NCBI GenBank assembly: GCA_023053685.1 | Contig: JALIGW010000002.1 | Location: 164,494,534-164,558,533, forward strand | Length of the DNA stretch: 64,000 bases | DNA from: Diadophis punctatus similis | Taxonomy: Eukaryota; Chordata; Lepidosauria; Squamata; Dipsadidae | Reading direction: 5' to 3' | In this document: in pieces, positions 45,318-58,337 of the stretch | How the letters are laid out: every line of letters begins with the position of its first letter | Position numbering within the stretch: the stretch's first letter is position 1 | The notes under the pieces: generated by a model | Seen by the model: only the letters and a program-made list of their open reading frames with translations | Told to the model about the DNA's origin: nothing | Database searches by the model: none | Program-made: the position numbers and the translations under genes

Positions 45318-46401
45318 AGAACACATACTGTAGGCGTGCTGTCATAACCCAATTTTGGCAAACTTTGAAATTGTTTTCCTTATTATTAATGGATGGAGGT
45401 TATCACAAGTTCCATTTTCCTCTTATATTTCTTACATTGTTTTTTCAGGAAACTGAGAATTAAAGTGATTCCTGGTAGATTTCAGATAAGTTTCATTTCA
45501 GGATATTAGAGGATTATTTCCCTAACTTAATTTATAATGAGAAGTTAATAATATTTGTTTACTTTGGGTTATGGAATTACTGAAAAGGTAATTTAGAACT
45601 CTTACAGAAAATTTGGTCATATAATTTTGGAGAGCTATAGAGTGTTGTGCCAAAACAAAGGAGCTATAGGATGCTGTGCACTGCCTCTCACTGTAGTTTA
45701 TTGTTTAACAGGATAGGTGAATTAACCAACTCTTTAAAAAAAATCATGCTTTTCTATACAATGTGCGATCATAACTAGTAAAGGATTATAACATACAAAT
45801 ACTTTTAGATCAAAGATACTCAACCTTTGCAAGTTAGGCCTGAGTTTCTAAAACAGGATTTGAACACACTTGATAGCTAGAGCAGGGGTGAACTTCAAAA
45901 TTTTTCCCTACCGGTTCTGTGGGTGTGGCTTGGTGGGCGTGACAGGGAAAGGATACTGCAAAATCTCCATTAGCTCAAGTGGATACAACCATGTCATATG
46001 TATGGGTGGGCTCAGGGATGTGGCTTTTTGCATTTTGGAAAGTGGGAGTTGGGAGTTCTTGATGGGTTGTTTATTTTTTAATTAAAACTCTCTTTTAATG
46101 ACCCTGTAGTCCCTATATTTTTAGGTGGAGTTGGGGGCTTTTCAAAAACTGGTGCTACAATTTATCTGAAATAATCAGATAACGGGCATAACCATTTTCT
46201 ATTTGAAATGACAGAATTGAAATGGGTGAGCATTTGTTTTTGTTTTTTACAGATATCAAGTAGAGATGAAGGTAGAGAACAAATAAGACACTAGAGCAGC
46301 CTCGCTTGTGAAATCTAGACAGGGAGCAGTAATATGTTTTCTTTTCCCACAAAAGTATAATATACTGTATATATACTGTATACAGTATATACAGTATAAG
46401 A
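45318..46401. other. AT-rich DNA with a MITE end fragment at 45884
   Basis: CAGGGGTGAACTTCAAAA at 45884 followed by ACCGGTTCTGTGGGTG looks like the left end of an hAT-like MITE with no right end. TATACTGTATACAGTATA palindromes lie near 46362-46398. Confidence 0.4.
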
Positions 46402-47632
46402 GTACTCCACTCCTCTGCTCACAATAGAATACCTTATGCCATCAGGCTTTAAATTTTGGGTTTGGACAACCTGGAACTACGCCGCCTACAGTCTGACCTA
46501 AGCGCAGTACACAAAATAGTCTGCTACAACATCCTACCTGTCAACGACTACTTCAGCTTCAACTGCAATAATACATGGACAAACAATAGATACAAACTCA
46601 TGGTAAACTGCTCCAAACTCAATTGCAGAAAATATGACTTCATCAATAGAGTGGTCAATGCCTGGAATGCTCTACCCAACTCTGTTGTTACTTCCTCAAA
46701 CCTCCATAGCTTCAACATTAAACGGTCTACTGTGAACCTCACCCCATTCCTAAGAGGTCCGTAAAGGGGGCTATTCTGCCCCAGCTATGGACCACAAAGA
46801 ACGTAGCACACACAAAGTCTGTACAAACCTTAGTTTACTAATTAAGGACTACTAAATGAGCTTTCTTTCTAGTCATCAAACACAAATACAGTTTAAAGCA
46901 GCCTTTTCTGAACACTGGCTGTTAATTCAACTTCATTAACAGCTAGCACGAATCCACGAAATAATAACTCAATTCTGAGTAAACAGTCTTGTAGATAACA
47001 GCAAACTTACAATGGCTGGCAAAATGCCCAAAAGTAATTTGCAGGAAAAATGCCAAGAGAGAGAACAAGAGCCAATCAGACGTTTCTGGAGTCAAGACAC
47101 GAAGGAATATGAACGAAGTTGTTTCCTGCAAATTGGCTCCTTCGTCAACATCCCTTAAATAGGCTAGGGGAGTGGCCAATTAGCCCCAAGCCTTACTCCC
47201 GAGAAGACCCCCTCCTGAGGAACCATTCCTGCCTTTTGACAGCTCTGCGCATTGAGAATAGGCTCCTCCTCTTCTTCCTCATCACTGATGGGAGCTTCTG
47301 GAGGTTCTGAAGGCCCTGGCTGAATCTCCGCCTCTGGAACCGAGTCCTCTCCAGCCTCCTCACTGTCCAACTCGGGTGCCAACTGCACAGGCCGCTGGCA
47401 CATCACCACATCAGCCTCTTTGCTGTCGGAATCAGCTTCCAGCTGCATGGGCTGCTGGCGGGCCACAACAGGGGTGTGCATAAGCGCACTAGTGTGCCTA
47501 CTGTCCCTGTCCTACTGTCCCCATTTATTTGTACTCATTTCCTGTGCTCATGTCCATGTTTATACTTATATCTGTTATCGCGTACATGTTTGACAAATTA
47601 AATAAAATAAAAATAAATAAAATAAATAAAAT
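46402..47632 (+). mobile_element. LINE 3' end (second family) split by an LTR-like insertion
   Basis: LINE sequence occupies about 46402-46769 and 47471-47632. The coding tail LDNLELRRLQSDLSAVHK... to LTPFLRGP stops at 46762-46764. After the insertion the untranslated region resumes with GTGTGCATAAGCGCAC and ends in AAATAAAATAAA repeats. Confidence 0.88.
46770..47470 (-). mobile_element. LTR-like insertion (about 700 bp)
   Basis: It is flanked by GGGG (46766-46769, 47471-47474). On the minus strand it begins TGTTGTGGCCCGCC, holds a CTGATTGGCTC box and CCTATTTAAGG (TATA-like, about 47157), and ends GCTGGGGCAGAATAGC. A 105-codon acidic frame (47164-47481) spans its upstream part and is probably chance. 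The terminal CA of a canonical LTR is not evident, so the class is uncertain. Confidence 0.55.
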
Positions 47633-50028
47633 GAAGAGCTTAATTTGTCACAATGATCAAATATGATCAACTGCTGTTCAGAATTCTTTTATTAGCATAA
47701 AAATGAGGATGTTTCTTGGTGTTTTTTTTCCAATTTCCAACTGTCAGGTCCCTGCATCTTTTAAACTTTATTCTGTTTTTTAGGCAGTCCCTGTTCTGTT
47801 AAATATTGAGATCAGAAAGTGTCTCATGTTGACTTCTCTTTATTATATTTCCTGGTGCACAGACACAGTGATTTTGTTTGTCCCAAGTTTGCAGGGAATA
47901 AAAAGATTTGGCGTAAGTAACTGCTGCCATCTACTGACTGTAGAAACATTGGGGATTTTTTATTTCATCCATCTTCTTTGTAAATATGTTTTGGTGCTAG
48001 CCAGGAAGAAGGAAGGCAAAAAGAAATAATAACTTTTACTAAGTCAAAATCATATTACTGTAGCTCTTCCCTTCCCTTTGAATGTCATATTTATAATAAC
48101 ATTATCACTCATTTTGTACAATTTTGCATGCCAGTTTTTCTCTCTGAATTTACATCCATGGATTTGATCATTCACATGATCACTCCTGATTGTATTGGCA
48201 CTGATTTTCCAGTGGAATGGAAACAACAACAATTATGAATGAAGTGTTAGCCATACAACTTAAGATTACCATTGAAATAAACTGTTTATTATTCGTTTCA
48301 GCTGCCGCATGGAACAAATAGATGTTCTGTGCCACTAAAGACCTTGAATTTATGTTTCTAAACTAAGTGATTTAGCCAGTGTCCTTCTTGCTCTGAAATC
48401 TGGCCTCACCCTGTGACAATCTTGTATTTTAGATGATAGATATCAAATGGTGCTGTAGAACTTTAGCCCAGGTTGATTTATATCTTGAAATAACAAGCTT
48501 TGGGACAAAGGCTGATATTGTTATAAATAGAAAACAAAATTGCCAGGAATTCAGGCAACACGTCTGCTGTAGCTTTTCAATCGGAACATTTCAAGATAAA
48601 AAGTTTCTTCCCACCTCCCACATCATTTATTGCATATTTGTAATCATAATCTTTGCTGTTTTTTTTTGTTCCAAAGGAAATGATGTGCTTGAAGGCAAGG
48701 CTGCCCTGAACTTCCTGTCACTCAGAAAAGAAGAAGCAAGGCAAATAACAATTGCTTTATTAGCACTCTCTCCACAACAGTTTGTAGAGAACTTTGACCT
48801 ATTTTTTAAATTTATAAACCTTTTAAAATGGTGGTAACAATAATGTCATCGAACTATAGTTCAGAATGGGCAGCTGGCAACACCAAATGTTCTTTGAAAT
48901 GCCTTGTTCCTTCTTTGCCAAAAATTGAGAAGTGAAATTGAAAGTGTTTTTCTCTTCTTGCTCATTCGCTGGGCAAAGAAGAAAACGACAAGTTGCAAAG
49001 GGTCTTTAGCTTGTGCTCCTCCAAGTTTCCCAGAGCTGCCCCCACTTCCAAGTTGCGTTATCTTGCCTATTGTGTAACAATGGGCCTTTTGAGTGCTTGC
49101 CAACAGATCTCATAAAGGATGGATTATTAAGTGATTTTAATGAGGTTTTTTTTTAGTGCTCTGTGCTTTATAAGAATTCCTGTTGAGGTTTCTGAAGGGA
49201 GGAGATGCCTGTATCTAGATAAAAAGTTGTAAACCAATTGGTTTCCTGAATTTAATAGACATTTACAATCTGCTTATTTTATTCTTCTTTTAGTGCTGAG
49301 AAGAATTAGCTTTTTTCTCTACGCTGTAAGCACGAGGATGCAGTATACTGAGTACGATCTTCAATAGTTTAGGCTATTTTTTCCCAATGTATGAGAGATA
49401 ACTTTTTCCAATACACGAGAGAAAACTTTTGAACTTGAAAGCAATGAAGAACTCTTGAAAAACTGAATTAGTTGTATGGACAGATAAACCTACTATTGGA
49501 AATAAATGCAAGACACCGCTTCAAGTAAGTAAAAGAAGATTACATTTAAGAATATATCCTTTCAAACATTAATGCACATTTGATATAATTCCCTTTATTC
49601 TTTATGTTATTGCACTATTATGTTGTTATTATTCCCTTTTTCTTACTTTATGTTAATGATAATGTTAAAACTAGCTGCTGTGTCTTAGCTGTTTCCAAGA
49701 CTAATGGAAAGAGACAAGAATGTGATATGGGTGTTTAAGAATTTTCTTTTTAAACAGAAGTTCTTCAGATATTAAAATAACTAAAAGTAACTCTTATATG
49801 TAGGTCTCAAAAAATGAGATGCTAGATTTAGTTTTAAGCAATATGTTTCTCATATTATGAAAAATGTAAGACATAAATGCTTATTGATTTTATTCAAACT
49901 TTTGTTTCATTTCCCACTTTGATTTTTACAGATGTTAGATAGAACTAACATCTTAGAAGCATGCTGCTTAAGTAAATGGGTTTTGTCCAGAGGCTCTATT
50001 TTGCCCTCTTTGCAATCTGTGCCATAAC
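47633..50028. other. AT-rich non-coding DNA with one weak exon-like segment
   Basis: Only 48677-48837 has exon-like features: an acceptor TTTTTTTGTTCCAAAG followed by an open stretch (GNDVLEGKAALNFLSLRKEE...) to a stop at 48837. No protein family is recognised and there is no donor, so it is not called as a gene. Confidence 0.3.
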
Positions 50029-50935
50029 TTTTATTTTTTTATTTTTATTTTTATTTGTCAAAACATGTACAAGATAGCAGGTATGGTATAAACATAAACA
50101 AAAGCAAAGTAGGTACAGGTAAATTTGGACAATAGGACAGTAAGACAGGGATGGTATGCATGCCCCTTACAGACCTCTTAGGAATGGGGTGAGGTCGACT
50201 GTAGACAGTCTAAGGTTAAAGTTTTTGGGGTTTGGGAAAGAAACCACAGAGTCAGATAGTGCATTCCAGGCATTGATTACTCTGTTGCTGAAGTCGTATT
50301 TTCTGCAGTCGAGTTTCGAGTGGTTTACATTGAGTTTGAATCTATTGTGTGCGCGTGTGTTGTTGCGGTTGAAGCTGAAGTATTCATTGACAGGTAGGAC
50401 ATTGTGGCAGATGATTTTATGAACTACATTTAGATCAGATCGAAGGCGACGTAGCTCTAAGCTATCTAAGCCAAAAATTTCAAGTCTGGTGGAATAAGGT
50501 ATTCTGTTGCTAGCAGAGGAGTGGAAGACTCTTCTTGTGAAATATTTCTGGACTCTCTTGATTGTATTAATGTCTGATATGCAGTGCGGGTTCCAGACAG
50601 GTGAGCTGTATTCGAGAATTGGTCTGGCAAATGTTTTGTATGCTCTGGTTAGCAGTGTAATATTGCCAGAGAAGAAGCTACGCAAGTTTAGGTTAATAAC
50701 TCTTAGTGCCTTTTTGGCAATGTTGTTATAGTGGGCTCTAGCATTTAGGTCATTAGATATGAGTACTCCAAGATCCTTGACAGAGTGAGGGTCGTCTACA
50801 AGGTTGTGTCCTCCAATATAACCTACCTATACTTGTAAACCCAGAGTCTGTATACTTTTTCACGTAAAGGACATACTTCAGCTTTGGACAGATTAGGATA
50901 AAAATTAAATCTGTTTCATTTAATTCATATTTAAA
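50029..50935 (-). mobile_element. LINE (second family), 5'-truncated
   Basis: The minus-strand frame 50685-50167 reads RSFFSGNITLLTRAYKTFAR, PILEYSSPVWNPH, KRVQKYFTRRVFHSS and INAWNALSDSVVS, the C-terminal RT extension of the family. A T-rich region at 50029-50068 is the tail. The upstream part is frameshifted and the 5' limit is approximate. Confidence 0.85.
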
Positions 50936-51293
50936 TGTAATTAATTGTTGTTAATAGCAGAGCTGAAGCCTGAAACTACAAAAGTTATGGATAGGGCTTA
51001 TGCAGCAGAGGGGCACAAATGGAAGGCCTGCCACTTCTCTTCTCGGATCTTTACCCTCCCATGCTTTCTGCCCTAGTTCCAGAGTGTAACCATTCCCCAA
51101 TATAAAAGAATTGTTATGGGTATCTCTTCTCAAAATCTTCTTAAGATTTCTCTTTCCCAGAACAAAGCATTTAAATAAATAACTCCCATTTTCCCTATTC
51201 ATAGAATAAAAACAAGTCTGGAGCAACAGGGACTAAAGAATTTGAATAAATACAAGAAAGTGAATACTTGTGGAATAAGATAGCTATAGAGAA
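50936..51293. other. Non-coding DNA
   Basis: Nothing recognised. Confidence 0.35.
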
Positions 51294-51500
51294 CCAGTTT
51301 GGTGTAGTGGCTAAGACAATAGGCTAGAAACTGGGAGCCTGTGAATTCTAATCCCATCTAAGATACAAAGCCAGCTGATGACATGGGCCAGTCACTTTCT
51401 CTCAACCCTAAAAGCAGGCAATAGCAAACTACTTCTCAAAAAACTTGCAGATACCAATCCAGGCAGTCACCAGGAGTCAAAGCTGTATTGAAGGTGTGCA
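51294..51500 (+). mobile_element. tRNA-derived SINE (AGAACCAGTTTGGTGTAGTG head)
   Basis: The head AACCAGTTTGGTGTAGTGG matches a polymerase III box A layout and TGAATTCTAATCCC fits a degraded box B. The body has GGGCCAGTCACTTTCTCTC and GCAATAGCAAACTACTTCT. A reversed copy lies at 59690. Confidence 0.75.
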
Positions 51501-51544
51501 TGTATATGTGCATGCACACGTACTGCTGAATTATGTTAAAGAAA

Positions 51545-52845
51545 GCCTAGATCTTCATAGCATACTTATTAATGGGGGTACATCAAAGTTCTGTTTTGGA
51601 CCAGTGCTCTCCAACATTCTCCTAAATGATCTAGATGAGAGAACAGAAAAAGAGCTCATCAAATTTGCATCAAGTTGGGGGGAGTTGATAACACTTTGGA
51701 GGCTAGACTCAAGATTCAGAAGGATTTTGACAGATTTGAGCATTGGGCCCTAGCTAACAAGAAGCAGCTCAGTGATGAGAAAATTAAGGTCCTGCACCTG
51801 GGCAGAAAAAATAAATACACAAGTATAGAATAGGCAGAACATAGCTCAACAGTAGTAACTGTGAGTGTGATCTAGGTATCCTAGTAGACCACCACATAAG
51901 TATGAGCCAGCAGTGTGGTGCAGCTGCCAAAAAAAGCCAACACAGTCCTGAGCTGCATCAGCAGAGGGATGAAATGCTCCCGGTTCGCTCTTGCCTGTCA
52001 GTCGTCGCAGAGCCAACAGAGCCGGTGGCGGTCGCAGCGCGGGGCTTCCCCCGCCCGCTTCCCCCACCCACCTGGATGCCGCCATTTGAGTTCTTTTGCC
52101 CTCTGCACATGCGCAAAGTGTTCTGCGCATGCGCAGAAGGCAAAATAACTCAAATGGCGGCGTCCAGGCGGGCAGGAGAAGCGGGCGGGGGAATGCCCTT
52201 GCCGCGACCACCACCAGCTCCGTCGGCTCTGCGACGACCTACAGGCAAGAGCGAACCGGGAGCATTTCACAGAGGGATAGCAACAAGATCACGAAAAGTG
52301 ATAGTACCAATTTATGCTGCACTAGTGAAGCCACACTTGGAATACTGCATCCTGTTCTGTTCACCATGATACAAAAAATGCTGTGAATCTATAAAGACTG
52401 CAGAGAACAGCAACTAAGGTGATAAAGGATCTGCAGGATAAATCATATGAACAAGGGTTAAGGAAACAAGGTATTCTAGTCTAACAAAGAGAAGAATTAG
52501 GGGTGACATGATAGCTGTGTTCTAGTACATGAGGGGCTACCACAGAGAAGTGGGGGTCAACTTATTTTCCAAAGCTCCTGGGGATAGAACAAGAACAAGG
52601 GTTCTTGTTGGAAGCTCATTAAAGAGAAACCCAGAACTAAGGAGAAACCTTCTGACAGTGAGAACAATTAACTAACGGAATAGCTTGCCTTCCAGATTTG
52701 TGGGTGCATCATCGCTGGAAACGTTCAAGAAAGGATTGGACACCCATTTGTCTGGGATGGTATAAGGTCTCCTGCCATGGGCAGAAAGTTGAACAAGACC
52801 TCCAAGGTCCCTTCCAGCCATACAGTTCTATAAATCATTAATCAT
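51545..52845 (+). mobile_element. Old CR1 LINE split by a MITE
   Basis: Broken CR1 coding (LSNILLNDLDERTEKE at about 51610, then [13 protein letters not shown] at 51897 and [11 protein letters not shown] at about 52326) ends with GGTCCCTTCCAGCC near 52820. It is more diverged than the copies at 30 and 41 kb, with several frame breaks and a damaged catalytic block. Confidence 0.85.
51971..52270 (+). mobile_element. GAAATGCTCCCGGTTCG MITE nested in CR1
   Basis: Inverted ends GAAATGCTCCCGGTTCGCTC and its complement, with AGAGGGAT duplicated at 51963-51970 and 52271-52278. It is close to a full palindrome around GCGCATGCGC. Its sequence shows what the split MITE at 30059/33387 looked like. Confidence 0.9.
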
Positions 52846-53641
52846 TAAATTAAGGAATAGAAGCAGAAAACATGAGCAAAAGTTTAACCGCTGAACAAAA
52901 GCAATACTTTCCTAGGCTTCTTCCTATATTTTTCCTGCCAACTTTACTTTCCTGAGTTGCAATCTGGTCAAGACATCCACCCCTCATTCATGCCACTTTC
53001 AGACCTGGCTAGGAAGGAATAAACTTCCAGCTGCACCTTCTAGCATGAAACCCACACAGGGATGTAAGTAGAGCTCACTGGGGGCTCAAGGCAAATATTT
53101 AAGATGCTTTTTTTCCTGTGGTAAGAAAGACCACCTCACTTCCATTGCTCAAAGTTACTTAATTGTTTCATTTTCCTGAATTCTTGTTCCATTGCCCAAA
53201 TACGGGATGCCCTGTTCCAGTTTAGGATTGCCAACTCTTATTACAAGACTTCTCTTTACACACTTCCTCCAGTTCTCCAAATGCTAAGTGCAATCTTCAC
53301 CTTGGTATTTAGAACTGACGTTGTAGTTCAGCAGTGGAATTTATACTTTGCATGCAGAAGCTTCCAGATTCAACCTCTGACATCTCCAGGTAGGAATGGA
53401 AAAAATTCTGCCTGAAGAGACTTTGTTGGTGGGATGGTTTCAACATGAGACAAATTTCATCTTCCACCAAGTAGCATTGGAGCTACAAAGAAAACAGCAC
53501 CACAGTACTCTGGATAAATGTAAATAGAGCAAAGAACATAATGCTAGTATAATTAGAAACAATTTAGCATCATGGAACATAATGATCCTGAGTTCCCACT
53601 TCTATCATAATGGCCATGAATAACTCTTGGTGTTTAATGTC
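52846..53641. other. Non-coding DNA
   Basis: Nothing recognised. Confidence 0.4.
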
Positions 53642-53649
53642 TTTTAGAG

Positions 53650-54039
53650 CAGTGGTCCCCAATCTTTCCAGCTTGGCAGCCTGGCCTGGTGCGGTGTGTG
53701 AGTGGCAGGTTCACACATACATGCACAACTCCATTTGTGCGAGCAACGGGTGCATGTGTCCTCCCGTTGCGCAAATTGACCGTTGCGCACGAGCAGAGAG
53801 TGCTTGTGCTCATGCCCAAACCTCCACTTGTGTGAGTGGAGGGCACTTGAGTGGAGGGTGCTTGTGCTCGCACACAAAGCTCCATTTGAGCGAATGGAGC
53901 TTCGCGTGCGAGCACAAGCACCCTCTGCTCACGCGAGTGAAGCTTTGCGCACAAGCACTTGCACATCTGTCCCATGGCCCCTGTTTCAAACAGGTTGCGA
54001 CTTGGTAGTGGATCATGGTCCAAGGGTTGGGGATCCCTG
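53650..54039 (+). mobile_element. 390-bp hAT MITE (CAGTGGTCCCCAATC family)
   Basis: Left end CAGTGGTCCCCAATC and right end GGTTGGGGATCCCTG. Flanks TTTTAGAG and TTTTAAAA agree at six of eight bases. The interior is built from diverged repeats of GCGAGCACAAGCAC-like words in both orientations, which keeps frames open on both strands. Not coding. Confidence 0.85.
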
Positions 54040-54047
54040 TTTTAAAA

Positions 54048-55904
54048 ATTTACTTGTTACAGAGGGGATCTTAGGAAGTGACATCCAGTCACCCCAAAAA
54101 TACCACCAGTTATCTGAGGCTTCCAGTCTCCCCGGCATAGTCATCTGGATTATAGCCAAGTCTTTTCTTAAGAAAGGCCTGTAACATCCTCCTATGCAGG
54201 TTGATGCTTGCACTCTACCTGCATCCAATGGCCATTGATTATCCTGCATTATTTATGGACTTCAAGATACAGTACTTAGCACTATTGAAGATGCAAGATA
54301 GCGGATATTTCTAGCAAGGATTAATAGCCCAAGAGTGAAAATAGTAACTACAAGGTGAAGAGCAAATGAAGGTGAATCCAACTGACCACCACTTGGTAGA
54401 TGCCATCTGAGCAATGAGAAATCAACCTGTCAGAAGCAGTTCCCTGTCTTCCAGATGCCCTTTCCTTTAGAGAGTTGGAGGAGGATTTCTAATCTGGAGA
54501 AATGCCATATTGACCTGTTGTGCCATCTGTGGAATGAAGACCAGGCTGGAGAAACTAGCACTGAAGGAGCTGGAACCCATCCAATTGCCAGAAGGAAGGG
54601 AATGGGCATTCAGGCTCCACTGAAGGCAAGGTTGCATGGGATTTTATTCCCTTTGTGCTTGCAAGGGTATTGTGGGCTGCTACCCTTTGAGGAAGAAGTG
54701 CAACTTTTGGCAAATGTTTTTGGGTTTCCAATGAAGGCAGACCTGCAACATTGGAGCTACTGAGAATAAGAACCTGACATTTGAGATGCATGTGTATATA
54801 CTGTATATTAGGCTCTTCTGAAAAATTAAACTAAAACCAGACCACCATTTCACATTTCAGGGAGAAATCAGGAAAATTCAAGGTAAGATTCCAAAACATT
54901 TTGAAAGCAGGTGCCATGATTGTTTTGAAATCCTGCCACACAATAAAAGGAATAAGAATGAATAAGATGGGGTGTGTGCATGAGTAGTAGAAGTTGTGAG
55001 CTTTCCTCTTGAAGCTTTGTTCACTCAGGTAAAGAGACAAAAATTGGGAAATGTTTGGAACCATTGTGTTTACTGAAGCTTCCCTCACTGCATTTGATAA
55101 CAGTGTCTCCTAATTCATAGAGCTAAATGATACATCTCATGCCTTTTTATCTTGCAATATCTTAATATATCATGGGCTTTTGCCTTGTGTGACTGAATTA
55201 CAATGTCTAGGAATTTTAGGAATCTCTCTGTGACTACAGTATATGTGCATGTGCAGGATGCTATTAATGTTACTTTAAGGATGAGTGCATGATTTCATTT
55301 CATTGCAACTGGTTATTTTAAGAAAAACCTTTTTGAAGCAAACTCAATTCTTGGTGATCTATATGGATATCTATATATAGTTTTTTTTTCAGCATGACTC
55401 AGAACAGGTTGTTGCCTTCATTCAGTTTTTCCAGTATAGTTTGTATCCTGATATTTTCTGGTGGCTTTTTGTCTAAGTACTAATCAAGCTTAGCTTTTAG
55501 AGATCCTAGAGACACAAGATTTTAACTCTTTCCATGATGTCACCTTTAGTGCAAACTGTATGGAAAATCCCAAGGAGATATTTATTTCTGAATTAAACAT
55601 GATCAGTCAATCCCAGTAGTTTCTTCTTTCCATTGGGAAAACTCCATATTTATCCATATTCCCTTATCCACATGTGCTATGAAATATCTATACAGAATTG
55701 GACTGGATTGGATTAATATTTTTAAAAAAGTTGTTCTAAGTTTCTACTAACTTTTCCTAAGCCACTTGATGTACATATTTAATTTGGGTAGTACCCAGTA
55801 GACTTTGATTTAGTTGTTAATTTTTTTTTTTGACTCAACCAGTAGAATGTTTCCTGTTTTGAGGAACCTGGAGAATGCTTCCATGTCTATGTGGGTAGAA
55901 GTTA
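54048..55904. other. AT-rich non-coding DNA
   Basis: Nothing recognised. Confidence 0.45.
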
Positions 55905-56888
55905 CCATATTTTTCGGAGTATAAGACACACCAAAGTATAAGATGCACCTTAGTTTTGGGAGAGGAAAACAAGGAAAAAAGGCCTCTGCCTCCTAGCAAT
56001 TTGCCAAACAGCAAACAGCAAACAGCACAGATGATATACACTGTTTGCTGTGTATTTCTTTGCATGTGTGCTTGACCCAAAAAAATAGCAAAGAATTGGA
56101 GAAATGTACATTATGGTAGTATATTAATCCCAGAAAGTTTTCTTAAATGTAGTCACACTAACTCCTCCCAATTATTTAAATAGATCTACTCCAAACATGA
56201 CTAAGTCAGGGTTTAATTCAGCTGCCTTATTTTAATACTAATACTTAATACTAAAACAGGACATTTCAGATTATACTTTTACAGATCTTTAAAATTGATG
56301 TGGCTTTCTGGAAGACTTTCTGCTATTTAAAAGAAAATACAATAGCACTGGGCCTCTTCAGAGCAAGAATTTATTTTAAAAAGCTTCTTCATTTTGTTAA
56401 GTTGTCTAGAACAATAATAAAGCAGTCTTTAAAAAATAAGTCTTATAATTTGAACACTCTACAAACATTTAACAAAACAACATATTAACAGAATCTGCCT
56501 CTACCTAGGATATAACTCACAACCTCCTGACTGTGAGGCAAGAGCTCTACCTCTAGGCTATAGCAGCTGTAGCTTACCTCCTTGCAATTTCAGCAGTGTA
56601 ACATTGCCAGCAGTTTATCTCCCAGCATTTTGTCTCATTACAGCCACCGTAGTTAGTTTCATTTTACCACGTGGCTTGCAAGCCTGTCAGCTATAGGTCG
56701 GGAGGCAAGTAATCTCTTAGTGTGCTAATAAGGTTTGCCCTGTTTGCTGCAAAGAGGTAAATTGCTGGAAGACAGAGGCCAAAGGTGGAGGTGGCTGGGT
56801 GAGGCTACATTCAGTGTATAAGACGCACCCAAATTTTCACCCTCTTTTTGAGGGTAAAAAGGTGCGTCTTATACTCCGAAAAATACGG
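55905..56888 (+). mobile_element. 984-bp TA-target element (TATTTTTCGGAGTATAAGAC family)
   Basis: It starts CCATATTTTTCGGAGTATAA and ends TTATACTCCGAAAAATACGG, with TA on both sides. The interior is unique, except for a tRNA-like SINE remnant near 56507-56567 (complement of a box B and head). Confidence 0.82.
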
Positions 56889-56899
56889 TATATCTGTTA

Positions 56900-57702
56900 C
56901 TGTGTTTCTCTGAAAATACCTGTAAGACCTAACCAGAAAATAAGCCCTAGCCTGATTTTTTTAGCGTGCTCCTAATATAAACTGTACCCTCAAAATAAGC
57001 CCCAGTTAAGGTCCTCATCAGCCAGGTAGGTGTGTTTGTAGGTGGGTGGGCATGGCCAGAAACAGAGGTGCGAGGGTGTGTGGGCTGACAGTGTCTGGCA
57101 GTAGCCACGGCCCGCATGGTGCAAGTGAGTTGATTACCTGTCCAAGCAGCAGGCTGGAAGGCACGTGATCCGGATGCACCACATGGGCCACAGGAAATCT
57201 GAGAGACAGTGGGCCAGAGCTACCAGCTGGCCGCAGGCTTATCTTTGTGTCTCTCGGCTTGCTTGTGGCGCACGCATCACGTCGGGATTGCCTGCCTTCT
57301 GCCCCGTGCCTCTGCCTCTGTCTGCTGCTGGTGCCGCTGCATGAAGATGAGTCTCCCATGGCCAGCTGCCCACTTCAGCCTCCCAATTCTCAGCTTTCCC
57401 AGATTCCCCCCCCCCCGTGCCTCTGCCTCCATCTGCTGCTTGGACAGGTAATCAACTGATCTGCACTGCACAGGTGCAGCTACGCAACTCCAGAGTACGC
57501 CAATCAAAGGGCCACCAGGCTGTAGGTGCTGCCTGACACCATCGGCTCCCACGCACTCACCATCTCTTGTGCTCACATTGGGGGTGGTGTGCCCAGCAGG
57601 GCTGATCACCCTGATAGCGTGATTCCCCGAAAATAAGCCCTAATGCTTATTTTGGAGTCCCCCCAAAATATAAGACCAGGTTTTATATTCAGGGAAACAC
57701 AG
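56900..57702 (+). mobile_element. 803-bp TA-target element (CTGTGTTTCYCTGAA family)
   Basis: It starts CTGTGTTTCTCTGAAAAT and ends AGGGAAACACAG between TA dinucleotides (56898-56899, 57703-57704). Subterminal AAAATAAGCCC words recur. It begins only 11 bp after the previous element. The interior is GC-rich with two copies of CCGTGCCTCTGCCTC (about 57303 and 57414). Confidence 0.8.
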
Positions 57703-57704
57703 TA

Positions 57705-58337
<633 letters not shown>

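Noticed and set aside
47164..47481. Acidic 105-codon frame on the minus strand
   Set aside because: It lies in the upstream part of an LTR-like insertion and runs to the insertion edge. No known domain, though a small accessory frame cannot be fully excluded.
53610..54023. Opposed frames of 132 and 129 codons
   Set aside because: They lie almost entirely inside the 390-bp hAT MITE with diverged inverted words. No start context or homology.
56507..56567. tRNA-like segment
   Set aside because: It resembles the head and box B of a tRNA-derived SINE on the minus strand. It lacks a full cloverleaf and lies inside a transposon.
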